64,000 bases of DNA from Candidatus Paracaedibacter acanthamoebae (GCF_000742835.1 NZ_CP008941.1:1135001-1199000); one strand, 5' to 3'; counted from the stretch's first letter, positions 36,317-45,956 are shown. The notes: generated from the letters alone by a model not told the origin. Numbers and translations are program-made.

Positions 36317-37197
36317 ATGCCTTATAAAGAACGTATTAGGCGCTCAGGCGCTATTCATAATAGTCAAAAGCACTATCGCCTACAGAATTGGCCAGACTAT
36401 AATCAAGCTTTAATAAACAGAGGAGATCTCACTTTATGGCTTTGTGAAGATCTTCACCATAACTGGTACGCGCAAAAATCCCCTATTCCTAAAAAAGGGC
36501 GGCCCCTCCATTATTCTGATCATGCCATTACAGTCATGCTAACATTAAGGCTCATCTTTAAACAAAAGCTTAGGCAAACTCAAGGGTTAGTCAAGTCATT
36601 GTTTCACCTCTTGGGCCTTCAATTGGATGTTCCGGATTATACGAGGTTATCTCGCCGTGGGACTGTTCCTCTACTTACTTACCCATTAGAAAAAATGGAA
36701 AGATCCTGGCCATATCGTCATTGATAGTACAGGTATTAAAGTATTTGGAGAAAGTGAGTGGCTCGAAACAAAATATGGCAAACAATACAAACGTAAAGCC
36801 TGGCGTAAGCTTCACTTTGGCATTAACAGCAAGGGATTCATTGTTTCTCGGATAATGACAAGTCATTTAACAGATGATCGATCCTGCTTAGACGCTCACC
36901 TTAAGCAGGCTGATGTAACAAAAGTAAAAGAGCTTATTGCTGATGCGGGCTACTATGGTCAAAATGTTTACAGCCAACTGGCATCAGTCAACATTAAACC
37001 CATTATTCCTCCAGCTCGAGGATCTCCTTCACTGTCAGAAGAGCCCTGCTCTGTTAGACAAAAGGGTATTAATTACATTGATAAAAAGGGACTATACGCC
37101 TGGCAAACAAAAAATGATTATGGCAGGAGAGCAAAAGTAGAAAATACGATATACAGCTATAAAGAGGTGATCGGTCGTAAGCTTAATGCCAGGTTAT
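36317..37197 (+). pseudogene. IS5 family transposase, type A, frameshifted and truncated
   Basis: The first frame (36317-36724) carries the N-terminus (KERIRRSGAIHNSQKHYRLQ) and ends early at YRH. The intact sister has DEPGHLVIDSTGIKVFG at this point. The DNA resumes in another frame with the first Asp in IDSTGIKVFGESEWLE and runs on through the second Asp (ELIADAGYYGQNVYSQ; note Tyr where the sister has Asp) and a GRRAKVENTIYSYK segment. It breaks at KLNARLW near 37196. So it is inactive for three reasons: a frameshift near 36700, loss of a catalytic Asp, and a lost C-terminus. Confidence 0.85.
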
Positions 37198-37201
37198 GGC
37201 G

Positions 37202-37246
37202 TTGTTGCGTAAATGGGAAGTTTGTTCTTGCTTCCCATTTACGCAA
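37202..37246. repeat. Hairpin of facing IS5 ends
   Basis: TTGCGTAAATGGGAAG (about 37205-37220) pairs perfectly with CTTCCCATTTACGCAA (about 37231-37246) around a ~10-base loop (TTTGTTCTTG). The second arm is the normal right end of this IS type and the first is an inverted copy of it. Either a failed excision or a fold-back repair product would make this. Confidence 0.6.
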
Positions 37247-37480
37247 GCCGGTATATGCCGTCCTTTTTATCGCTAGATTAAATTTTCAGTGCTTTAATTA
37301 TAAAAAGTATTTCTCTTAGACAATTTCACAATTTGACTCTAATTCTCAAGTAGTTGCTGATATGAGGTGAAGTGCGCCTCATTAAGAAACAATTTGGATT
37401 TTAGCTCTCTTAAATGTACCCTTATTTAAACTCCTGAAATTCTTGTAACAGAGCCAATTTTATTTAGTCGCTGTCGCGAA

Positions 37481-38297
37481 GGCGTTGTCACATTAACTCA
37501 AGAGGAGTATATTTTCCTGATTATGAGGAACTTTAGACAAAATTATCCTGTGTTTGAGTAGATTGATGCCAAATACTTAAGGCCTGATGCTTATGAACTC
37601 TTTTAGCTGAAGCTTTCAGTTTATGAGGAATTCTTCCAAAACAAGTTCTAAGGGTTAAGGATAAAGATAGAAATTTTTGACAATGAATAGGATTTCTAAA
37701 TCTTCGCTTTATTCTTTCTTGCTTACGTACATGCTGATGAGATCCTTCCATACGGTTATTTAAAGATTTATGCTTTCTATGATCAGGAAATAACCCAAGC
37801 TTTCGGAGCCCGGCTTTATAACTGGCTAATTTATCTGTGATGATAACGCTTGGAATAAAGCCTTCTTTACCGAGAAGTTTAAGGAAGAACCGTTTAGCTG
37901 CTTTAGCATTTCTTCTAGGTTGTAAAAGGATATCTATTTCTTAGTCTTGATCATCTAAAGCACGCCATAACCAATAATACTTATCCTGAATCTTCAAGCA
38001 TACTTCATCTAAATGCCATTTATCACTTGCGGGGGACTGATAAGACCTTAAAGCCTTTTTATAAGTAGGACCAAACTTTAAGCTCCATCTCCGTATTGTT
38101 TCATAGCTTACATCAATTCCTCGAATAAGCATGAGTTCTTCAACTTCTCTTAGACTAAGAGCATAGCGATGATAAAGGAAGACAACTGATTGAATTAAAG
38201 AAGAAGGGAAACGATGTCTTTTGTACAATTAAAGGCTCCCATATGTTTTATCAAATGAGACCATATTATAAAGCTTTAAACTTAATGTGACAACGCC
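37481..38297 (-). mobile_element. IS6-type element, copy 1 (817 bp)
   Basis: Inverted ends GGCGTTGTCACATTAA at 37481 and TTAATGTGACAACGCC ending at 38297. A second copy of the same length is at 51829-52645. The flanks show no target duplication. Confidence 0.85.
37533..38228 (-). pseudogene. IS6-type transposase, copy 1, nonsense-mutated
   Basis: Same length (696 bases) as the intact copy at 51898-52593 and nearly identical, but a CAA codon there is TAA here (37941-37943) right after the ALDDQD segment. This leaves a 95-residue N-terminal product. A distal in-frame start would give only the C-terminal ~72 residues (MEGSHQHVRKQERIKRRF). The remaining coding sequence is undamaged, so the mutation is recent. 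Confidence 0.88.
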
Positions 38298-38445
38298 GCT
38301 ACTAATCCTTTTCGCGCTTATATACGTTAATCCTTTCTCCTACTTCTCACACAGTCTCTAAGCCCAAAAAGTTCTAAATTAATATTGGTTTCTTTCCTTC
38401 TTAACATTACTAAATTTATAAAGCTTCTTCATAAACTCATTACCT

Positions 38446-38804
38446 TTATTGCAATTGTTTAGCCTTATACTCTTGAAGCCGTCTGACGATCTCCATCAGC
38501 ATATTATAAGAAAGGCTGGGATTTTGGGGATTTAATAAGGATAACCCCGCATCTCTTAAGGAAGGTATATTCTCCGCTTCATCCATCACGGCTAAGTGCT
38601 CAGGAATCGGAAGCTGGATCCGATTATATTCCACATTTCTTCCCTGTTGCTTCATGCTTTGCTTTAGTGCTTCTAAAAAGATCAAATGCCGGTCTTTGGG
38701 TCATTAGCTCATCAGCAATTTCAGAGGCCCATTGGAGTTTTCCTCCATTCTTCAGGCTTAGATCACCAAAATGTCGAGGCGCTTCTCCCGTCCCTAACAT
38801 TTCT
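38446..38804 (-). pseudogene. Remnant of an unknown gene, frameshifted
   Basis: On the minus strand one frame reads MLGTGEAPRHFGDLSLKNGG and AFDLFRSTKAKHEATG, and another reads LEALKQSMKQQGRNVEYNRI and ends VRRLQEYKAKQLQ. They join naturally by one shift near 38660-38680, giving a ~115-residue helical tail of a larger protein. Its upstream part is cut off by the IS6 remnant at 38805. I recognise no family. Confidence 0.4.
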
Positions 38805-39267
38805 CTTTGCGACGCGTTGGCTGATGGGCATTTTCTACACGATTATTTAACCCTTTATGCGATCGATGTTCGGTGCTCCGGCACATAGCCTGTATCGGTT
38901 TCCTGTAACTTTTCAATTTATCTGTGACATTGACGCTGGGAATAGGATAACTGCCCAACACCCGGCTTAAGAATCTAATTGCTGCTTTTTTATTACGGCG
39001 CTTCTGGAGAAAGACATCCAATTCATAGCCATCAGAATCGACTGCACGCCACAAGATAAACATCTCCCCATTGACCTTCACAGTCATTTCATCAATATGC
39101 CACTTATCCGAAGGTTTCCTCTCCCGTTTTTTGATAACGTTTCTGAAATGGCTTGAAAATTTGATGCTCCAAGACCGAATCGTTTCATAAGAGACATGAA
39201 TCCCTCGATAAGCCATCTGTTCCTCAATATCTCGATAGCTATTATTAAACCGATGATAAATCCACAC
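38805..39267 (-). pseudogene. IS6-type transposase remnant, second kind
   Basis: A minus-strand fragment of a different IS6-type transposase, with EEQMAYRGIHVSYETIRSWS, SDKWHIDEMTVKVNGEMFIL (first Asp), NVTDKLKSYRKPIQAM (second Asp) and NNRVENAHQPTRRKEK (catalytic Glu). The N-terminus is cut by the IS5 copy at 39284 and the C-terminus breaks at 38805. Its right half therefore survives only as a scar between two later insertions. Confidence 0.8.
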
Positions 39268-39283
39268 AGCTTGACTAATAATG

Positions 39284-40383
39284 GCGTTGTTGCGTAAATA
39301 GAAAAGGTTGTCAATAAAAGGTAAATGGAAGTATCTTTTTTAAAATAAAAAGGATGACCTATGCCTTATAAAGAACGCATTAGGCGCTCAGGCGCTATTC
39401 ATAAACGTCAAAAGCACTATCGCCTACAGAATTGGCCAGACTATAATCAAGCTTTAATAAACAGAGGAGATCTCACTTTATGGCTTTGTGAGGATCTTCA
39501 CCATAACTGGTACGCGCAAAAATCCCCTATTCCTAAAAAAGGGCGGCCCCTTCATTATTCTGATCATGCCATTACACTCATGCTAACATTAAGGCTCATC
39601 TTTAAACAAAAACTTAGGCAAACTCAAGGGGTGGTCAAGTCATTGTTTCACCTCCTTGGCCTTCAATTGGATGTTCCTAACTACACGAGACTATCACGCC
39701 GCGGAACTGTTCCTTTAATCACACGCCACTTAGAAAAAATGGATGAACCGGGTCATCTTGTCATTGATAGTACAGGTATTAAAGTATTTGGAGAAAGTGA
39801 GTGGCTTGAAACAAAATATGGCAAACAGTACAAACGCAAAGTCTGGCGTAAGCTTCACCTTGGCATTAACAGCAAGGGATTCATTGTTTCTCGGATAATG
39901 ACAAGTCATTTAACAGATGATCGATCCTGCTTAGACGCTCACCTTAAGCAGGCTGATGTAACAAAAGTAAAAGAGCTTATTGCTGATGCGGGCTACGATG
40001 GTCAAAATGTTTACAGCCAACTGGCATCAGTCAACATTAAACCCATTATTCCTCCAGCTCGAGGATCTCCTTCACTGTCAAAAGAGCACTGCTCTGTTAG
40101 ACAAAAGGGTATTAATTACATTGATAAAAAGGGACTATACGCCTGGCAAACAAAAAATGATTATGGCAGGAGAACAAAAGTAGAAAATACGATATACCGC
40201 TATAAAGAGATGATCGGTCGTAAGCTTAATGCCAGGCTATGGGATAACCAAGATGCCGAATTACATCTTGGGTGTTTCATTTTGAACACTTTTACTAATC
40301 TTGGCATGCCGGAATCAGTTAAAATCTAATAATTTTGGGAAAAAGGGAGAGTTTGTTCTTGCTTCCCATTTACGCAACAACGC
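39284..40383 (+). mobile_element. Complete IS5 family (IS903-type) element, type A
   Basis: GCGTTGTTGCGTAAATAG at 39284 and ATTTACGCAACAACGC ending at 40383 bound 1100 bp around an intact transposase. Its ends match the type A and B remnants elsewhere in the window. Left flank is an IS6-type remnant and right flank an unrelated gene fragment, with no target duplication. Confidence 0.88.
39361..40329 (+). CDS. IS5 family (IS903-type) transposase, type A
   Basis: An intact 322-residue DDE transposase with QNWPDYNQALINRGDLTLWL, HLVIDSTGIKVFGESEWLE (first Asp), ELIADAGYDGQNVYSQL (second Asp) and GRRTKVENTIYRYKEMIG (Glu). It is the master copy against which the damaged version at 36317-37197 can be read. 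A ribosome site AAAGGATGACCT precedes the ATG. Confidence 0.93.
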   Translation: MPYKERIRRSGAIHKRQKHYRLQNWPDYNQALINRGDLTLWLCEDLHHNWYAQKSPIPKKGRPLHYSDHAITLMLTLRLIFKQKLRQTQGVVKSLFHLLGLQLDVPNYTRLSRRGTVPLITRHLEKMDEPGHLVIDSTGIKVFGESEWLETKYGKQYKRKVWRKLHLGINSKGFIVSRIMTSHLTDDRSCLDAHLKQADVTKVKELIADAGYDGQNVYSQLASVNIKPIIPPARGSPSLSKEHCSVRQKGINYIDKKGLYAWQTKNDYGRRTKVENTIYRYKEMIGRKLNARLWDNQDAELHLGCFILNTFTNLGMPESVKI

Positions 40384-40673
40384 ACTTTTTAGCAGCAGCG
40401 TCGGGTGATGACGGTACTAATAACAGCGGTAATGGGGGAACAAGTCCTGCTCTCGCTTTTTATAACATACGACGGTTAAATGAAATATTTTCCAACGATG
40501 AGGAAATAAAAAAAAGTATGTCAAAAAAATTGCTGGTAGATTTTAAGGCGATTTACAAAAAATGTTCAACGCCAGCTCTGGATGAACATAAGCTTAACAA
40601 GCATTTTAATAGCATCAAGGACGCAATTATTGATCAATCACGATCTTTAAAGTCTTCAAAATCTCATTCATAA
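40384..40673 (+). pseudogene. C-terminal fragment of an unknown protein, cut by IS5
   Basis: The frame running out of the IS5 right end continues as FLAAASGDDGTNNSGNGGTS and then a helical tail with IKKSMSKKLLVDFKAIYKK, stopping at 40673. FLAAAS may be the end of a lost signal peptide. The start seen at 40335 lies inside the IS end and would give an artificial N-terminus. A clear terminator hairpin follows. Unknown family. Confidence 0.5.
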
Positions 40674-40680
40674 ACTGATT

Positions 40681-40702
40681 CCCATGCTTTAATAAGCATG
40701 GG
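40681..40702 (+). terminator. Rho-independent terminator
   Basis: CCCATGCTT (40681-40689) pairs perfectly with AAGCATGGG (40694-40702) across a four-base loop, and T-rich CTTTCTTTT follows about ten bases later. It ends the IS-cut gene fragment. Confidence 0.65.
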
Positions 40703-40911
40703 GGAATTACCCTTTCTTTTAATCTTGATACTCGACTATAACGCAGTATGTTGATGTTTATCACTTCCTTCTTTAGGGAAGCTTATAGGGTTAACCATAA
40801 GCCTATATAATCAAGCTGAAGTTGAAAAACTTTTTATGATTAACTTCGACTCTCACTGGAATTTATCCTTTACTAAACAAGCAAGAAATACATTAACCGG
40901 AGGAACTTAAA

Positions 40912-41178
40912 ATGGATACTAATACTATCAAGGGAAATTTAATGAATATAAAAGGGGCAATTCAAAAAAAATGGGGTCAAATTACAGACCAAGATTTTGA
41001 AGCTATGAAAGGCGAAAAGGATAAAATTGTAGGATTTGTCCAAGAAAAATATGGCGAAGCCAAAGAATCGATTGAAGAAACTTTGCGTAGCCTTATGGAC
41101 AAGGTTAAAGAAAAAAAGGATGAGTTTATGGATGATGAAGACGATTCGGATGATGATTTTGAAGAAAATAACGGCTAA
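40912..41178 (+). CDS. CsbD-like stress protein
   Basis: An 88-residue acidic, helical protein of the CsbD/YjbJ family: IKGNLMNIKGAIQKKWGQIT at the N-terminus and GFVQEKYGEAKESIEE in the second half. The C-terminus is very acidic (DDEDDSDDDFEENN). The family is general-stress induced and of unknown biochemical role. The start has GGAGG. The ChaB-like gene follows 63 bases downstream on the same strand. Confidence 0.88.
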   Translation: MDTNTIKGNLMNIKGAIQKKWGQITDQDFEAMKGEKDKIVGFVQEKYGEAKESIEETLRSLMDKVKEKKDEFMDDEDDSDDDFEENNG

Positions 41179-41241
41179 ATAAATTTCAGAGTTTATAAAA
41201 GGTAAAGATATTGAAATTTTGCGGAAAGAAGGAGGGATTAA

Positions 41242-41466
41242 GTGCCATATACTAAGGTATCAGAACTCCCGGATTCTGTTAAAGCTCATTTGCCAACACA
41301 TGCACAGGAAATTTATAAAAGTGCCTTTAACAACGCCTGGGAAGAGTATAAATCTTCGCAAGATCGAAGGGATGATAGTTCACGCGAAGAGGTTGCCCAT
41401 AAGGTTGCGTGGGCTGCGGTTAAGAAAAAGTATAAAAAGCAAGGCGATAAGTGGGTGGTTAAGTAA
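41242..41466 (+). CDS. chaB: ChaB family protein
   Basis: A 74-residue protein that matches ChaB over its whole length: VSELPDSVKAHLPTHAQEIY, then SAFNNAWEEY, then EVAHKVAWAAVKKKYKK and a final W-V-V-K. The start is a GTG, supported by AAGGAGGG at good spacing. ChaB is described as a regulator of cation (ChaA) transport, but no chaA lies here. It is next to the CsbD-like gene, so a stress-linked operon is reasonable. Confidence 0.88.
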   Translation: MPYTKVSELPDSVKAHLPTHAQEIYKSAFNNAWEEYKSSQDRRDDSSREEVAHKVAWAAVKKKYKKQGDKWVVK

Positions 41467-41818
41467 GATAACTTAGGTGTAGCATTATTGCTTTGATTGT
41501 GGGGAAATAAAATAGGCTGAAAGTTGAGGGTAGTGGTCTTACCCTTTAATCCTTAGCCATCTTCTTCCCCGCTGTTCTTCCTTCAATAGAGCCGTAACAA
41601 CCATTAAAAATCTGATCAAATCTGGGAGTTAAAATTCCGTCATCTTCACATTGGTTAGGTATAGTTTTGTAAAATTTAAAAAATTATTTTATCGAGGATG
41701 GAGTATCTGATGCAGCTGCGGAGCCAGTTTGTTTTTATCTGATTTATATAAATTTTATTTGATTTTTTAGATAAATAATACTATTTTTTGTAAAATTAAC
41801 TTCTTACAAAACTATCCT
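41467..41818. other. Intergenic 352 bp, no gene seen
   Basis: A weak hairpin AGGGTA/TACCCT near 41527-41550 could end the csbD-chaB transcript. The last 120 bases are AT-rich and should hold the promoter of the next gene. I see no RNA gene or remnant. Confidence 0.4.
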
Positions 41819-42989
41819 ATGAAAAGCATAAACACTGTAGTAGGTAAAACCCTGCTGACCATAACCATTTTATCCAATTTCAGCTTAATACACGGCGCTG
41901 ATTGCCATGGCGTCGTGGTATCTTCATATTCCCTTTTATGTGATGAAGATCGATCGTTTTTATATAGTAGTGATGATAACTATAAACCAGATGATAGTTA
42001 TGAGCATAACTGGATGTCTATGGATTTGCCTGTGATAGAGGACTTTTCAGGTAATCCATGTTCCTTAGATGCATGGGGAATAAGTGATAAATCAGATGAC
42101 GGTTGTGAGGAGAAGGGCTTATCTGAAGATTGGATGACTACAGGCTACACTTCAGGCCAAAAAAGTCTGGTAGATTTATCCTTAGAAAGTAACAAATCAG
42201 ATGATGATCATAAGGAGAGTAAGATCGCTGAAGCATTGATACAGATGAGTCATTTGAAAGGAGATGAAAGTCCACTAAATTCCTCTTTAGAAAGTTGCAA
42301 CTCACAGGATGAATGGGATGAAGAAGTACTGTTTGAAGGAAAAAGTCACCAAAATAGCTGTTTAATTGAGGAAAATTCAATAATTTCACCACAAGTTGAT
42401 AACAATAATAAATGGTATTTTGAATTAATTACTACAAAATTAAATTATAGTTATGGAGATAAGATAAACTTTGACCATTTGAAGAATCACTACTCTTCAG
42501 GTGATCTACTTTCAGAAAGGGATGACACAGAGTATTTTTTTATTTAGGATATCATTGCGCACAGAATACCATATCCTATTCGAACCTCGGAGGAGTTGCC
42601 CTGCAGGTAGTTAGCTGGCAAGGAAATAGATTAGACTTTGAAACTCACTCCTGGCGTAGAGAGGTCATACTTCCCTTCTTTAAATATGGTACAAATAAAA
42701 ACGGGATATTAACTTTAAAAAAAATATGTTCCCACTTGATATCACTATAAGTCATATGGATTCCCGCCAACACCGCTATACTATATGTGATGCTATATAT
42801 AATGACTCCAAAAAAACGCCAATAAATTGGTTAAGAAAGTGGAAGAAAAGTTGTAACTTTCTTCTCCAAAAGGGAGACTTATTTGATGAAAAAGGGAATC
42901 AAAAAATCTCAGCAATAATAGTTTCATGTGATCAGCCAGCCTCACCGGCTACTGCTTTATCATTAGGCAATAGATTAAAAAATGATTAA
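41819..42989 (+). pseudogene. Secreted acidic protein split by two -1 frameshifts
   Basis: The first frame (41819-42547) gives 242 residues with a signal peptide (TLLTITILSNFSLIHGAD) and Ser/Asp/Glu-rich imperfect repeats. It hits a T-run at 42535-42541. Shifting -1 continues as LGYHCAQNTISYSNLGGVAL until an A-run at 42717-42724. A second -1 shift continues as MFPLDITISHMDSRQHRYTI and stops at 42989. The joined protein is ~390 residues. Both runs sit in frame as the heptamers T-TTT-TTT and A-AAA-AAA, so translational or transcriptional slippage could still make the full protein. I call it a pseudogene by default. The product is unknown. The upstream ribosome site is weak. Confidence 0.6.
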
Positions 42990-43054
42990 ATTTAGGGTAA
43001 AGTAAGCTGTATATTTCTTCAACATCCATTAAAATAAGACAATAGAGGAGTTTT

Positions 43055-43318
43055 ATGAAAATGAAAATATTAACAGTATTTTTAGTTTTGAGTATTATCA
43101 ATCCAGTGCATGGGGGAGATGATCGTACCTTACAATTTTCATTCGATTTAGAAGATGAGTTTATGCCGCACAAAATAAATTCAGACATCCTATCTAACTT
43201 AGGGGTTTCTTTTTCGCAACCAGAAGAAAGCAATTCATTAGGAGGTGATGAAGTGTATTTAAATAATCTCCTTTCAAGCATAAATAAAAAATTTATATAT
43301 GATGTACCAAAAAACTAA
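43055..43318 (+). CDS. Small secreted hypothetical protein (87 aa)
   Basis: A good GAGGAG site precedes an ATG that opens a signal peptide (KILTVFLVLSIINPVHGGDD). The mature ~65 residues are acidic, with FSFDLEDEFMPHKIN. Its style (signal ending HGxD, acidic, Ser/Asp-rich) resembles the preceding broken gene, so they may be paralogues or parts of a cluster. No family recognised. A strong bidirectional terminator follows. Confidence 0.6.
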   Translation: MKMKILTVFLVLSIINPVHGGDDRTLQFSFDLEDEFMPHKINSDILSNLGVSFSQPEESNSLGGDEVYLNNLLSSINKKFIYDVPKN

Positions 43319-43367
43319 GCGTTTTTTGTTTTTAGAGAGATTTTATAGCTAATAATTGAAATTGTAG

Positions 43368-43387
43368 AAGGGGGGATATTCCCCCTT
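43368..43387. terminator. Bidirectional terminator hairpin
   Basis: AAGGGGG (43368-43374) pairs with CCCCCTT (43381-43387) around GATATT. It sits between two converging genes and would serve both. Confidence 0.65.
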
Positions 43388-43426
43388 AATGATAATACCT
43401 TGCCTATCCTTCTATCTCTTATTTTT

Positions 43427-44389
43427 TTAACTTGAAACCGATGCTTCTCTTTGTTGTTTTTCGGTAAAGATGGTCCGGGCTAATGTATCTAAAGCGATAC
43501 CAAGGACAATATCTATATCTGTGTTTTCAATAGTCATACCAGGGCCTACCGAATCAATTTGAATATTATTCTCGAGACCAGCCTTTTTGATGGCAAGTTT
43601 TACCACGCTTTCTTGATAGTTAATATAAGGGTTAGACGATACCATTAGCAGGTTTCCTTTAACGTGGTCGGTTTTAAGCCACATTTGGATGCAATCCTGC
43701 GTTTGAGCGCGACTATTTCCAGGGTTTTTCTGCGCATCTGTAAAATGAGGTTGCAAGTCCCGTAAGGCGGCAGGAAGCTTTAATTGAAACCAAATAAACT
43801 TTGCTGCTTCTCTTTCATCAGTCGGAAGATGGTCCGGTCTTTGCCAGTTTGGATCTTTTTCATAGGGAGAGGGATTCAATAAAACATCAGGAGTTTCTGA
43901 TTGGAATAAAGCTCTTTCGCCGACTAAGAAAATAATTTTAGTATTAACGCTAAGCTTAATTTTCTTATCCTCGATTAATTTTACTAAAAACATCAAGCGT
44001 TCACGCATTGCCGGAACAGTGGCTCCTTGGATCACAATATAATCAGGATCTTTTTTCTTGGGATAAAGTGGATCAATCCCTCCTAATTTTCTAAAGCTTT
44101 CTATAAGCTTTTGTTTTTGTCCAAGCGACAACATAGCGCAAAGTTTCTTATAATGCTGAATTGCCCTGTCTTCGTATCGTTCTGATCCGTGTGGACGAAG
44201 GAAGGTTTTATGAGCAAAAGTATTTAAATGGGCAATATCATAGGAATTACTGTCAGAAGGAGTATAATTAAAAAAACTTGCTATATTTAAAACTTCTGGA
44301 AGAATAGCGCCTTTTTTATCTGTCACACTAGCTTGTGCCTCGCAGAGGCCACCCATAAAAATTAAAGCCGATAAGTATTTTTTTATCAC
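43427..44389 (-). CDS. Secreted protein, possibly DUF218/YdcF-like fold (320 aa)
   Basis: A GTG start (AAGGGA upstream) opens a signal peptide (KKYLSALIFMGGLCEAQAS). The mature part has an alternating alpha/beta layout with YIVIQGATVPAMRERLMFL, TKIIFLVGERALF, TDEREAAKFIW and NLLMVSSNPYINYQESVV. That order (hydrophobic strand plus R, then xxGExxxF, then an Glu-containing helix, then a strand-S-N/S) is similar to YdcF/DUF218-type proteins, but it is too weak for a firm call. The rest is unknown. It is transcribed alone and converges on the 87-residue gene across a terminator. Confidence 0.6.
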   Translation of the reverse strand: MIKKYLSALIFMGGLCEAQASVTDKKGAILPEVLNIASFFNYTPSDSNSYDIAHLNTFAHKTFLRPHGSERYEDRAIQHYKKLCAMLSLGQKQKLIESFRKLGGIDPLYPKKKDPDYIVIQGATVPAMRERLMFLVKLIEDKKIKLSVNTKIIFLVGERALFQSETPDVLLNPSPYEKDPNWQRPDHLPTDEREAAKFIWFQLKLPAALRDLQPHFTDAQKNPGNSRAQTQDCIQMWLKTDHVKGNLLMVSSNPYINYQESVVKLAIKKAGLENNIQIDSVGPGMTIENTDIDIVLGIALDTLARTIFTEKQQREASVSS

Positions 44390-44684
44390 AATGCTAATCC
44401 CTTAATATTATTAAGATTTATATCAATTCTCAGATAATTTTCTAACACTTCTAACAATTTATGGATTTTCTTTCAGCGGAAATAATCTATTATTTCTCAC
44501 CTCTTTATAGTTTAACTTAAAAGAAATAGACTTATTTTCATGAAAAAACCTCATAGCATAAAAATTTTATTAAAAATAAATGTTTTTAAAGTTTATTTTA
44601 TTCAAATTTTACAAAAAATCTCTAAAATAGAAAAAATTATGATATAAGAATTTTTAACGTTAATTGTACAATGGATAATGGCCT
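44390..44684. promoter_or_regulatory. Divergent AT-rich promoter region
   Basis: This 295-base, strongly AT-rich gap separates two divergent secreted-protein genes and must hold both promoters. I see no further gene. Confidence 0.4.
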
Positions 44685-45866
44685 ATGAATTTTAAGTTTT
44701 TTTCTATAATCCTTCTTATTTCTACACCAGTCTTAAGCATGGAAGGGGAGGTTCTCAACAGGGGAGTAAAGCGGCCTTTCTTAAGCATGGAAGGGGAGGT
44801 TCCTAAAATGGAAAGAAATCTACTTCTTTTAAGGAAGGAAGTTAAGGCGAAGGGGCGGAGAAAAAAAATGGACCTAAGTTGTTATGAGTCTTTAATAGAT
44901 TTTCAGTCTGCACCTATTTCTCAAGAATCAGTCCACCCGCGTCAATCGGGCAACGTTCCTTTAAAAGTTAAAAATATATCGTCGACAAAACAGTTGAAAA
45001 ATTTACTCGAGCTTTCAAAAAATGGGCAAGGTTTAACACATCAGAAAATCCAAAAAGCTGTACAGCTTATGAGTGATATCTATATAAGTTTACAAAATAA
45101 AAGCTATGACGGAAGTTTAAAAGAATATGAAAATTTTTTAGTGTGGGGAGAACAGCTGCTCGATGCTATAATGAAGCATCCCCTTAAAGCAATATATTCT
45201 AAAGAATATGTCAGTTTAATAAAATATTTGACTGATATTGGTAATACAGTCTACAAAACTTCAAATGAGAAAAAGAGATTGTTAGTTAATTATGATTCTT
45301 TTCATACTCAAATGAAGGAATTAATTAAGCATCGTTTATTAACTTGCAACGAACAAATTTCCTATCACCGTACATATATTAGAATTTTAAACGCTATCCT
45401 AACGGTGACGGACGATCCTTTGGAACAGAAAAAATTATTGTACAGTATTATTGATAGAAATCAAGAATTATTGCTAGTAAAGAAGACTATTGAAGATTGC
45501 AATGATATTACTTTCTTGTTTAATAATTATGGTCGTCTTTACGCCTTAGAAGCTGATAATAAATCTAAGTTTACCCTATTAGAGGATGCCTTGGCATGGT
45601 GTGGAAAGTTAAGGAAAGACTATAAAATGAGGAGTGAATTACGACAATTTATAAGAACACAGGCCATGCAGTATCAAGAGTGGAAAAAGGATGTTAAAGA
45701 AGTACTCTCTCTTGGCTTTACTCCCGCGTCATCCTGGGAAATGTGGACTATATTGCCCTTCTCTTATACGCTTGAGGCGGTCAGCAATAGAGAAACCGTT
45801 CTTTTACCTGATTTTAAACCGGCTCTCGATCGTCAAATGCTGGAGAGCTTTAAATTATCCTTATAA
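44685..45866 (+). CDS. Secreted helical hypothetical protein (393 aa)
   Basis: A signal peptide (KFFSIILLISTPVLSMEGE) precedes a long, mostly helical protein with an even spread of Leu/Lys/Glu, as in helical-repeat proteins. The segment LSMEGEV occurs twice, 16 residues apart, because of a near-perfect DNA repeat (about 44733-44755 and 44781-44803, 48 bases apart). No catalytic motif stands out. I recognise no family. It stands alone with ordinary AT-rich flanks, and a gene on the other strand ends 90 bases downstream. Confidence 0.65.
   Translation: MNFKFFSIILLISTPVLSMEGEVLNRGVKRPFLSMEGEVPKMERNLLLLRKEVKAKGRRKKMDLSCYESLIDFQSAPISQESVHPRQSGNVPLKVKNISSTKQLKNLLELSKNGQGLTHQKIQKAVQLMSDIYISLQNKSYDGSLKEYENFLVWGEQLLDAIMKHPLKAIYSKEYVSLIKYLTDIGNTVYKTSNEKKRLLVNYDSFHTQMKELIKHRLLTCNEQISYHRTYIRILNAILTVTDDPLEQKKLLYSIIDRNQELLLVKKTIEDCNDITFLFNNYGRLYALEADNKSKFTLLEDALAWCGKLRKDYKMRSELRQFIRTQAMQYQEWKKDVKEVLSLGFTPASSWEMWTILPFSYTLEAVSNRETVLLPDFKPALDRQMLESFKLSL
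44733..44803. repeat. 48-bp in-frame tandem duplication
   Basis: CTTAAGCATGGAAGGGGAGG appears twice with a 48-base period inside the coding sequence, repeating residues LSMEGEV just after the signal peptide. Confidence 0.7.
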
Positions 45867-45956
45867 AAAATGAATAAGTTATTGATGGCCTTAACCCTGT
45901 TTATAGGCAAAAGGAGCTTAACATCAGTGTTTTCTTTTCTTACTCTCTTTTAATTC

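Larger units (their letters stand above)
36239..37246 (+). mobile_element. IS5 family (IS903-type) element, type A, damaged
   Basis: The left end GCGTTGTTGCGTAAATAG starts at 36239 and the body matches the intact copy at 39284-40383, but after base 37196 the last part of the transposase gene is gone. In its place sits a small hairpin made of one IS end facing another (37202-37246). Confidence 0.75.

Noticed and set aside
40335-40673. A 112-residue gene starting inside the IS5 end
   Set aside because: Its first ~16 residues are encoded by the IS terminus, so the start is artificial; only the part from 40384 is native.
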